64,000 bases of DNA, from NCBI GenBank assembly GCA_036320915.1, contig JAXBDG010000010.1:496001-560000 (forward strand), written 5' to 3'. The position numbers and the translations under genes were made by a program. The notes under the pieces are model-generated. The model was not told the origin of the DNA. It searched no databases and worked only from the letters and a program-made list of their open reading frames with translations. Below are positions 12,087 to 22,359 of this stretch, piece by piece. The DNA is from Linnemannia elongata (taxonomy: Eukaryota; Mortierellomycota; Mortierellomycetes; Mortierellales; Mortierellaceae). Within the stretch, counting starts at the first letter, position 1, and every line of letters starts with the position of its first letter.

Positions 12087-15000
12087 ATGGGCTGCTGTGG
12101 AAGCAAACACTCCGATCACGACGAGGTAAACACTCTCATCCTCCTCTTCACCTACACTTTTCATTCACTTGCTACACTCGGTCTCCCTCTCTCTCCACAC
12201 CCATGCTCACGAGCCATCCACTCTCTCTCATCCACAAACTCACCCACACACATCAACACACCTGATCAACTCAAACATCCACACGTACCTCATGCATCAG
12301 CAACCTCCTCTTGCATGCCCCTCCAAAAATCCCTCTTTGCCACCACTCCTTCTTGACTCCTCTCCCTAGCCTCTTTTAAAGACCGTGCATTCACCCAACC
12401 GCCCCACCCACCAACCCCACTAGTACATACCCTGCACGGATGTCCCATTCCAAACGAGGCATTCCCTCGTTGACAATCAGTTTATGCAATCATCATACTC
12501 ACACTCACATTCTCACCGATCCTGTCACCCCATCCCATCCCATCCCGTCTCACTCTCTCCCTCTTTCCCACTTGTCTGAGCGTGAATAATAGTACCAATT
12601 CTGTGAAATATGTTTGTGTGGTGGTCTTGTCAGTCGCACTTTGACTCCGCCCACCTGCCCTCACTCTAGTCTTGTTTGTGCACCCCACCCTTTTCCTCTC
12701 TGACTCTGACCTTCCCCTCGTGTGTGGAGCATGCCTTGATTTGCTTGGCTTTTTACCCCCCCCCCCCTATATTCATTCCACAGAACAAACAAAACATAAG
12801 TGGGTCTATGCAGATCAGGCTGACTGCCAGAATGACCAGAACAACAGAAGACAGAGCGAGTGCGGTGATTTTGAAGGATTGGGATCGATAGCAAAATATG
12901 CAAAAAGCTTGAACATCTTACTCTTACTCCTATCCTCTGGATCGGAGAGCGAATCCTTTTCTTTCTTTTTCTTTTTGATCCTGTTTGTCGAGCTCAGGAG
13001 GACGAAAAGGAGGGATGCAGACAGCGGGAAGAAAGGAGAACGTGTTCATTTTACCATTCCCAGGCAGGATGAGGAGGAGGACCCACGAATGAATTTGTGA
13101 AGAGGGGACTTCCTACTGCTAGAAAACAAGTATTGTCGTTGTTTTAGTTATGGGATAATGTCTTTTAGCAGACTGACATACAAGAAACATCACGTATGAA
13201 CAGGAAAAAAGAGAAGAACGGCTCATCTATGCACCAATCCTGCTAGTCCTTTCTCCCTCCCCTTTCCCAACGCCCTCCTTGTCTCTTTTGACCGAGGGGG
13301 GTGGACACGGACCAGGACAGGTCTTTGGATGATTTTTCAATCGTCCAACGGATGGGATGGGATGGATCAAGAAAAAAAAATGCTGGAACAGAGAGCAGTA
13401 AATCACGGTCTCCCACCAATGCCTTTGCTCCCTTGACCATTGTCTTTTGCCTGCCATGAACAAAATCCTTTTCTTCTTTCTCTCCCCTTACTTACACTCA
13501 CACTCTCAGTGATTTTCCTAATCGCTTTGTTGATCATCCATCCCGCCTCCTTACGTTGAATTGAACCTGCGACCCGGTGAGGAAATTGAAGGCAAAACAG
13601 CAATGAGCTCTTACTAATCCCCTACTGCCTTTCCTTCTTTTTTCTTTCCTTTTTACTGATTCTCTTTTGATTAGGCTGAACGGACCCGCCTCCTGAACGA
13701 GAGCAATGATGTTCTTTCGTATGGGTAGGTGCTTTTGTTGCAATTGTCCTCCTCCTTCTCCTTCTCCCCCTCTGGTTTTATTATATTTTTGAATTCAAAT
13801 CGCGACGATTTGGGCTTGGTGTGAGCAAACAAAATAATATGCTGGAAATATAATATGAGGCGAGCAGGATGTGAAGCATTAGCATTGGACGAAGATAGAT
13901 GACAACTCAGCACAGGACACACATGCACCTAGCTGTGAACAGGAAATCCAATCATTGTCTTTCCCTTTCTCTCTTTCACTTTCTCTCACCCTCTTGCCCC
14001 ACCAGGGGGGGATTTTCCTAAGAGTACAGGACAGGTTGTACTATGAGAGCATTTAAAAAAAAACAGTGTTCACGGGCGGCCAAGAGAAAAAAAGGAACGA
14101 CACTAAAAGGGGTGGTGTGCGGGATTGCGCAAAAGAGGAAATTCGCCAAACTGTGCTTTCGGTTACTTCTCTGGGTGGACCAACTATTCCCTTATTGCTC
14201 ACAAGCAAGGGTGCAAGAAAACCATAAAGAAAGAAGGAAAAAGAGAGGGAAAAACAAAAGGAAGGGCGGCGGCGGTTACGATATTCCGTAATACAATATT
14301 GTCATGTCATACAATTCAAATGATAAGGGATTCCGATCCGACATTATTGACATTGGCTCATCCATTCAACTCATGCAATCATGGGCGAAGGTGATATAAT
14401 TGCGACTTGCTGCCTGGCGGATGGTGGCGGGAGGAGTCGATTGAGGAGGGCGAAAGAAATGTTGACACGCTTTTTAGACAGACTTGCTGGGACCCGGCTC
14501 GCTGAGCCAAACAATCCAAAGGAAGGGGGCAAAGATAGAACAGCAGGAAACAAACAAATCAATTATTCATGGGCGCAAATAGAGAGTCGTGGTGTCATGG
14601 ATATTGAACACGGCTTTTGAACAATTACTGCGCTCCATTGGCATGACCAAAACTGAGTGGCCAGTTGTTCGAAATTCATTATCCTCCCAAAAACAAAAAC
14701 ATTGTCGTCCTCGGAGGAAAAAACAACAAAGAATGAGAGGTGGATGGTGCAGTGTTGTAAGAGGGAATTATCTGTTAATGTCAACGTTCCTTTCAAGCGC
14801 CTGGACGGGAGAGTAGACGAGGCGTGACGATCGACTACTATCGGGTGACAAAGGCGATATCATCACAACCAACTTTCTCACACAATTTACCTTGTCGACT
14901 AACGCATTTTCTTTGGCCTCTGTCGATGATGAACAAAATAGAAACAACCGGATGGTGGCAGCAAACTATGGCGAACAGAACCAAGTGCGAGAACTCGAGT

Positions 15001-15325
15001 CATTACAGCGCATCGTCGAAAGGACAGCAGGGTAAGTCAGCCCACCTCGTTCATTCATTTTCCACGCCCCTTCCTTCTGCCTTCGCCTTCTTTTTCGAGA
15101 GATTGTTTGTGTGTGTGTCAGCGGCGATTGTACCTCTACTCCATGTAAGAGTATTGGCTATTCCCACTACCAATTACGATTTTCAATTGTTACCCAAAAC
15201 AATGATGGATGTTGTTTATTTCATCCAAATGGGATGTATGGGTGGCACTTTTACTTATCATGATGAAAGCTCGACACGGGAAGCACAAGAGAAATGACGC
15301 GCTTTCAGTTTTCTTGATCCATATC

Positions 15326-15369
<44 letters not shown>

Positions 15370-15463
15370 ATTGTGAAAGACTACGGTGCATCATCCTTGT
15401 TCGTTCTTCTCATTCTTGAGAGCATATTCTCTTGAATGAGAAAGAGGGACTGTAAATCCCTTT

Positions 15464-15497
<34 letters not shown>

Positions 15498-17569
15498 GAA
15501 TGATGCTGTAGGGTGTGGTTAGACCATATGCAATTGGCAAATGCAAAGTGAGAGGAGAGGGACGGAGGGAAAGGAGGTGACAGGTTGTCTGGAATTGGTG
15601 CATGATTGTTTGATGCTTTGGTGTACCCAGCTCTTTTTACGCTATTCAATTGATGGTGTTTGCATTTGCGACAAAACCCTGCTCGATTGGACTCTCGAGA
15701 ACAACAAGGACTCAAACAACAGCAATGCGCGTCCCTTAGCCTTTTCTTTTCTTTGCCTCAAATGTTGCCCTGCAAGGAGAACAAAGGAGACATGAAATAG
15801 GAGAGAAAAGTATCAGCGAGAGTTTCCCTTTAGGTAGTGGGAGAGTAGACGCTACTCTGGGATGTGGTCGACATGCAGACCATCCCCAACTTGGTGGTCA
15901 GGGTCTGCCTGTATTGTTTCCTTGTGTTGCGTCTGTTTTTACTGGTGGTGGTGGTTCCTGTTGTTTTGTTAAACGGTCAAGGTGGCCCGAGACCCCCCGC
16001 ACCTTGGGCAGTGGTATCATTTCATTCCCATTGTTTCTCCCCCGCTTCCCTTTGTGCAGACAACCAAAACACCCATTATCCCTATCTCATGCTGCCTTCC
16101 CTATCGACATTGACCCATCCTCTCATCCTCCGTCCACCATTGGTTCATTCATTTTTTTTCTCCCGCCCATCGCCACCGCTATCAATCCTCCCTTCCCCTC
16201 TCGTCCCCCTTCCTGTCAACCTGCCTGCCCTTGTCTTTTGGTTTTTTCTTTGTTTTGAAGAATCGATTTGATTGTTCTGCTATGTCGATTCGACTACTGT
16301 ACTCTTTTTCTCTCTGTCTCCTTGGGGAATGAGTGAATAGTGTGGTGAGGGTTAACTGCTGCTCTTCCTACTCCTAATGCACACGGCACTTGGGGTAGGG
16401 TAGGAACATCGGCCTGCATCTGGAGTGATTTTTGTTGTGTTATTGTTTATGATGCTTTCACACTTTTTTTTTTCCCTCAGTCGGTGGTATATGTGAAAGT
16501 CCTTCCTATTTTTTGTTTCGTCGCCCCCTGTTTTACCTCTCTTTGAATGGTGGTGCTGTTGTTGTATTTGATGCTGTTGTTGTTGTTATTGTTGTTGGAC
16601 ATGTTGTGTTATGTTGTTGACACCATTCTCCAAAGCCCACAATTCATTACTTTATATATGTAGTCTTTTGTTGTACGCAGTAGCATTCGTATCACTTCCC
16701 TTGAATGAACTATAAATACCGCGGGACTTATTCGACGATCTAGATGTCCTTTTTCCCTCAATACTAATCATCAATCCTCTCCTTTCTTCATTCTTCACTC
16801 TTCATCCTCTTTCCTCTCGTCTTCTCTTCCCTCTTCTTTCGCACTCTCTTTCCTCTCTCACTCTCTCTCTCTTTCTCCCTCCTCTTACATCCTACTCTCA
16901 CTCACTGCCTGCAAACAACTGGAAACAATAACAGGAATCTGATCGACATCCCTTCGACATTGCAACTTGAGCGACTCCAACAACAAGAAGCCCAATTGAG
17001 ATCGAACGAGTACATCTCCGCCCTCAACACCGTCAAGCTCCCCCAACAGGCCATCAAGAAACTTCACAGCATGACATCCGTCGTCAAGGCAGGCGCCGAT
17101 CTTTCGAGCGATCAACAACTCCTCGAGGTCGGAGGCGTCAAGTCCTCCGCATCCTCTACCGCCAACTCACTCAAGGCCCCCTCCGTACGGGAAGTCTTGG
17201 CTGAGAAGACCATTGACTCCAAGACATTAGGATGGGTATGTTGTTTTTCCTTTATTGTTTGGTGTGGGGATGGAAAGGGGGAAGAAGGGTGATGGGATCA
17301 TAAAACAAATGAGGGGTTCGGACTTGCTGTCTCTTTGCCTTTGTGCTTGTTACACACGACGCTTTTGTGACTAAATTTTCCACAACGAAATTGGGCGGAG
17401 CGACACAGAGGAAACACTCAACTAACATGTGCGGTTCCCTTTCCTATATGCTCCATAAATGATATAGATGACAAGCGTAATGGGAGAGCTCCACCAGGCA
17501 ACGGAGCAGATCGACGTTGAGGATGTGGGCGAGTTGATTGTCACATTATCTCCACCCGTTGGACAATAA
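12087..17569 (+). CDS. LAMTOR1: LAMTOR1/Ragulator scaffold (Ego1/Meh1-like), five exons with very large introns
   Basis: Exons 12087-12125, 13675-13724, 14942-15031, 16935-17235 and 17468-17569 join in phase to 193 aa. The protein opens MGCCGSKHSDHDE: Gly2 is an N-myristoylation site and Cys3/Cys4 are palmitoylation candidates, as in animal LAMTOR1. Then come AERTRLLNESNDVLSYG, a LESLQRIVERTAGNLIDIPS segment matching the family core, a central helix (LQLERLQQQEAQLRSNEYI) and a C-terminal segment ending VEDVGELIVTLSPPVGQ. LAMTOR1 anchors the Ragulator/EGO complex and Rag GTPases to the vacuole or lysosome surface for TORC1 amino-acid signalling. Introns are 1549, 1217, 1903 and 232 nt, several times those of most genes here. 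Exon 3 is preceded by a clear CTAAC branch point near 14898. The exon 1 to exon 2 link rests on phase and family pattern. An internal promoter in intron 3 is possible. Confidence 0.88.
15327..15365 (+). repeat. A39 homopolymer in LAMTOR1 intron 3
   Basis: Uninterrupted run of 39 A. A second run of 30 A lies 99 nt downstream in the same orientation. No flanking target-site duplication was recognised. Confidence 0.95.
15465..15494 (+). repeat. A30 homopolymer in LAMTOR1 intron 3
   Basis: Uninterrupted run of 30 A, the second of two in the same intron. Confidence 0.95.
16711..16718 (+). promoter_or_regulatory. TATA-like box inside LAMTOR1 intron 3
   Basis: TATAAATA is followed at about 16740-16900 by a dense CT-rich tract, the pattern seen before the ATG of other genes here. 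Exon 4 starts 217 nt downstream. It may drive a shorter LAMTOR1 transcript lacking the lipidated N-terminus, or be chance sequence in a long intron. Confidence 0.25.
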
Positions 17570-18019
17570 GTTGTTTGCTTCCTTTTTGTCTCTCATTCTC
17601 TCTTGTATTATTTCTTCGTCTGTCGCCTTTTTTTTCCCTATTTGCTTGTACTTGTCTGTTGTGGTCATGGTTGCTTCTCTCAGTAATGACCGCATATGAT
17701 ATCCAACTTTCTTTCCTTCCTTTTTTTTTTTTTTGCTGTTCCTTTTTTTCCTATTATTCTCCTACCGCATTTTGTTCCAACATAGTATTTTCCTCTTTCT
17801 TCTAATGACCCTCATTTCTCACAAAACCATACACATCATCACTTCATCCAAAGCTATGCGCTGTCGTCTTTTTTTTTTTTATCGTGTTGTTACGATTATC
17901 CTTCACAATAAAAAGAAAACCAATTTCAAGCGCGCGTACACGCAGAGAGTTGTATTACTGGTAGTTTATTCGCATAGTGGTGGGTTGTTTCGCAGGTTTT
18001 GTCATTATGTGGGTTCTTC
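17570..18019. other. Convergent spacer between LAMTOR1 and G-gamma
   Basis: Probable overlapping 3' UTRs, T-rich on the plus strand, with short T runs. No gene seen. Confidence 0.6.
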
Positions 18020-18728
18020 TCAGGAAATGGTGCAGCAGCCAGAGGACTGCTTGGCAAAGGGATCTGACCCGGTCGTACCCCACAAGCTAGGTATGAGCGC
18101 GTCTCTCGTCGTGGTCACAAATTGAATCAAGCTAATTCACGTAACCGCGAAAGAAAGAAAAAACCAGAAGTACGAGAGGTGAGTGATGCGTTCCAATCCT
18201 CATCTCGTATCTTGAAAGACATAGGCAAACATGTCTCTAAAGGGGGAGGGCTACATACCTATTACTTGCTTCAGAGACCGGGATCCGGCGCATCTCAAGG
18301 TGTTCCCGTAGCCTCTGATTATGTTCCAAGAACCGCTTCAACTTGACCTCAGACACGCCCGAGGAGCCCATAAACGTTGGTCCTCTCGGAAGCGCCGCCA
18401 ACGTAGGAGGAGACGTCGCCGCCGGCATTGCCACCGCCGAACCGTTCATTGCCTGTTGTTGCTGTTGCTGGTGTTGATAGTACTGTTGCTGTTGCTGTTG
18501 CTGGTGATGATGTTGTTGGAGTTGCTGTTGTGCGGCGAGGGCAGAGGCGCTGGAGGGGGGTGAAGGTGCAGGCTGCTGTGCTCCTGTAGCGGCGGGTCCT
18601 GATTGCTGCTGTTGTTGGAGGATGACGGGAGGTGCGGCGCCGTTGGAGATACTCTCGACCGAGTTTGAGCCTTTCAATAGGCCATCGTAGTCGTGTGCTT
18701 CGACGTCAAAACCGGGTCCTGAATTCAT
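18020..18728 (-). CDS. Heterotrimeric G-protein gamma subunit, two exons
   Basis: Minus-strand exon 1 is 18728-18259 and exon 2 is 18131-18020, with donor GTATGT and acceptor TTAG. Joined length is 582 nt, 193 aa. Residues 1-125 are a Gln/His/Pro/Ala-rich extension with several Gln runs, absent from typical 70-110-aa gamma subunits. From about residue 127 the conserved coiled coil starts (EVKLKRFLEHNQRLREHLE), then RRIPVSEAS and, across the splice, SLIQFVTTTRDALIPSLWG, FAKQSSG and the C-terminal CCTIS. The last four residues (CTIS) form a CaaX box for farnesylation, with a neighbouring Cys for palmitoylation. G-gamma binds G-beta and tethers the dimer to the plasma membrane for pheromone or nutrient signalling. 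The 128-nt intron falls inside the Ser codon of SEASNS. The gene converges with LAMTOR1 (451 bp between stops). Confidence 0.93.
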
Positions 18729-19653
18729 TCTTGTATATGGTTGATTTTTTTTGGGTGGTTTGATGAAGAGGATATGTTCCTGTTTGGGTCTTTGTCTTAT
18801 CGCTCGTTGCTGTGTTCAATGAAAAATGCCTGATTGTTTTGGTGGGGGGAAAAGAAAGAGGTGGCGGTCTAATTGTGAGAGAACGATGTGTTCAGTAAAT
18901 TAGGACTTTGGGCTCATTTATGGAGTCGTACCAAGAAAATTGAAGATTGTCAGCTGTCAAGCACACGTACTTAAAAGTTCTTGATGTTCTTGCTCAGTCT
19001 TTGTGGTCTGGTTCACGGCAGGAGATTTCAATCGGAAGAAGATAGCGAGGAGTTGTGGAACTGATGAAGATGAAAATGGAAAAAAAGAGGAGAGAAGGGT
19101 GTAGTTAGGGTAAGTAAACAGCAACCACACGTTTATAAACAAAGGATTGACCGCCGTTTTTTTTTGAGAGAGAGAGATAGATGATGTGATAGGGGCTAAA
19201 ACCTCAGGGTGAATGGAAAGAGTAATATAACTGCTTAATCCTAACGACCACAATGCGAGAAGGGAGAAGGGGGTTACATGTAGTTGGATAGGGGGTTGCG
19301 GGAGGGATAAGAAGGGGAAAGGTGAGGTGTGGCCCATAGCACCTAATTGTACCTCAAACGTGGAACAGCCCTTTCAACAGATGAAGGATGGTGATAGCAG
19401 TAACAACTGGTAAAGAAAAAAACAGGCGGCGCGGTAATGGCGTGAAGGGTGGATGGGAAGTCAGTTGAAAGAACGTCGCGAAGAGAAGCGAAAAAAGGTG
19501 AGGGAATGCTTGGATATGTCCGTTTGAAGTGAATAAACGCACGCCAGAAAGGACAAAAAGGAGAGTGGTGTCTGAAGAGAATAGATGCCGGATGCCGGCG
19601 ATCTAGAGTAAAACAGCAGACAAACCGACAAGGGCGGGAAACAAACAAAAGAC

Positions 19654-19681
<28 letters not shown>
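19654..19681 (+). repeat. A28 homopolymer
   Basis: Uninterrupted run of 28 A in gene-free DNA. Confidence 0.95.
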
Positions 19682-19684
<3 letters not shown>

Positions 19685-20343
19685 TGGATAGAGAAACAGG
19701 AATGGAAAGCAAGAGTGGGTTCGCCTCTTGCCGCCGTCCCTTGAGTCTCCTTCCTTCCTTCTTTCCTTTCTCTCTTTCTCTCGTTCCCCTTCGCTCTTTC
19801 TCGCTCGCTCACTCGCTTGTTTGTTGACTCCATCCTCTCCCCTTACGCTCTTCTCCTTCCTCTTCCTTGCCCCTTCTCTTTTTATTCATCCAATAGCTGA
19901 GATAGCGAATCAAAGAAAACAGTTGATTTCGTACAAACATAGCCCGGTCACTCCGCGGTGGGGCCTTTTTCCTTACGCCTCCTCTTCTCTTCGTCTCCTT
20001 TACTCCTTCTTTTCTTTCTTTCCTACATGTCGTCCATGTTATTTGTGGTGTTCATCCCGTTTTCCTTTCACTCCTTGATCTCCACACCGGTTTCACGGTT
20101 GCCTTCCTAAAATTCTCTCTTTGTTTTTTTTTCTGCAATGTGGTGACAAATGAGATTCTGAGCCCATAACATTTTTGAGAGGGAGGGAAGAAAAAAATGG
20201 GAAGTAAGGGAAAAAGTGTGGCTGGCTAGTTGACGATAGGCAGGCATGCAAGATGGACTACCTATGTAATGCGAACCCTTCATTAACCAAAATATGCAAG
20301 ATGAGAAAGACGACTACGACAAAGCCGATGCAGATGGTGAGGG

Positions 20344-20378
20344 GGAGAGAGAGAGGGAGGGAGGGAGGGAGGGAGGGG
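20344..20378 (+). repeat. GA/GGGA microsatellite
   Basis: GA repeats grading into five GGGA-type units. A GTTT repeat follows at about 20401-20425. Confidence 0.85.
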
Positions 20379-21480
20379 ATAAGGAAAGAAAGATACTTTG
20401 TTTTGTCTGTTTGTTTGTTTGTTTGCCGAAGGTAAATAAATGCAGCAAGATTTTTGACCACAACAATAACAGATGTGCCTTCATTCAGTTGATATCTCTG
20501 TCACACGATAAGCAGATGGGACAGTGAAGCGGTCGGGGAACCTGGGCAAAAAAAACGAAATGAATACAGCTCAAAGCTGTAGTCCATGGAGGTAACAGAA
20601 AAGAAGCAACATGGATGAAAACAAAGAACCCGTGCTGAGGGGTGGAGGTGAGCTGAATGTGAACATAAGCGCGACAGGGCCATTTCAAACGCGTTGATTT
20701 GTTAGTGATTGTGATGATGGCCAAAGGCGATTGGGCGCGAGTACAGGAACTCAGTCCGGTCTAGTCCAAATGTTACTTGCCGCAGAGTTCAAGAAGAAGG
20801 GAAAAAAAGTGACGGTCCGTGATACACCATATCTAATCTGCTTGCCATGCCAAGGCATAGCACTCATACTCACTTCCGCACTCTCCTCTCTTTTAAGCTA
20901 CTGCGAAAGTGCTTTCCTATATATAACTGCCGGTTGGGTGGTGTGTGTTCCGTGGGATGGGTAGATGATGTAAGGAGAAGCCGCCCTTCTCTGCTGGACA
21001 AAATAAAGCAGAGGGAAGAAAGGACGGAAGGGAGATTTGGTGAAGAAGGAAGAGAGAAGAATATTTTACCTTTCTGGATTAGTGCGTTGAGGAAGACTGG
21101 TTGAGAGGGGAAGTTTCAAAAAGGAAAGAAAAAATAAGTCGATAGCGGCGAAGGAGGGCTTCTTTCTTCGTTGTCGTTTGTTTGTTGGGGGTAAATTGAT
21201 AAGGTTAAGTGGTGACGAAAGGACTTTGAGGGAGTGAGGCTGAAAGTGAAGTTGAACGTTTGTTGCTGTAGGTGCGTACGATTGGTGTGAGCGTGTGAAA
21301 TGACAGATAGAGAGAAGAAATTTGAAAAAGAGCGATTGCTAATCTGGATGAGGAAGAGTGATGGCGAATAAGTGAATGGAAGGTAGTAGGAGCGAGAATG
21401 AGGTGATATCCTGATGAGTGAAGTTGGTTGTTGGAGTATGTTTGTATGAGAGAAAGAGAGGGAGAGAGGGACGAAAAAGG

Positions 21481-21515
<35 letters not shown>

Positions 21516-21927
21516 TGAGAGAGTGAAACGCAAGAGAATGAAAAGAGAAGGCTGTGGATAGCCAAGCGGACGGATGAGTTGGGGGGTCTCATCTCTGAAT
21601 AATAGAGAGTTTAAGTGGTCAATGCAACAACGGCTTGAGAGCAATGCAGCCGAGGCATGTATGAGGACCTTGTGCAATTACAAGGCTAATTTCTATTCAT
21701 GCACATTGAAAGAACTGAAACACAACGCGTCGAGTTTTTTCTGTCGCGTGCATTAGCGCGGTGTAATTGGACGCTATCGAGCTAAAAACACTCACTTGGA
21801 TGCCTGATTCACAACCGCGGCTGGCACCTCAGATAATGATAGCTTGACTCCTGCTCATCCCACTTGGTAACTTATCAGGTGTCGCCTTGCTTCTTTCGTT
21901 TACGCAGCTATGCTCAAATCAGAAAAG

Positions 21928-21929
<2 letters not shown>

Positions 21930-21963
<34 letters not shown>
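21930..21963 (+). repeat. A34 homopolymer
   Basis: Uninterrupted run of 34 A about 400 nt before the polymerase relic. It could mark an old retroposition end or be an expanded microsatellite. No duplication of flanks was seen. Confidence 0.95.
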
Positions 21964-21964
<1 letters not shown>

Positions 21965-22359
21965 CACACATACGGATGGACCAAGGGATACTCTAAGTCC
22001 CATTTAACCTCATGATCGATATTGGCCAATACAACAAGCTCCACCATAAAGATCTCTTTGGACTGAGGAGGCATGTGCCATCACTTTGATTGTCATGCTC
22101 ACATTTCTTGATTGTCTAACCCCAAAGACTCTTTATTAGTCCTCCATTTTTTTTCCCTCAAGCACTCTTCAGTCCAACCACTGCCACTCCTGCAAAATAC
22201 ATCGAAACGCAATTTATGAACAGCTCAGCAGCTCAAACAGCTCTGACAGCAACAATAGAGACCGCAGCTGTTCTACAATAAAATTGAAATCATCAACGCA
22301 AACGGCACGAAAGGTAAACTCAAGTAGAACAAAAGACTCGAAAAAGAGTGAATGATCGT

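Larger units (their letters stand above)
18729..22359. other. Gene-free region upstream of G-gamma
   Basis: 3.6 kb without a credible gene. It holds purine-rich blocks (18840-19700 and 20990-21560), a CT-rich block (19740-20100), an A28 run (19654-19681), GGGA/GA and GTTT repeats (20344-20430), a GA run (21485-21506) and an A34 run (21930-21963). The long ORFs seen are translations of these biased tracts. A TATATAA motif sits near 20919 with no gene behind it. Confidence 0.6.

Noticed and set aside
21116..21592. Minus-strand Ser/Phe/Leu-rich ORF of 158 codons
   Set aside because: Translation of a GA-rich tract; no family resemblance and strongly biased composition.
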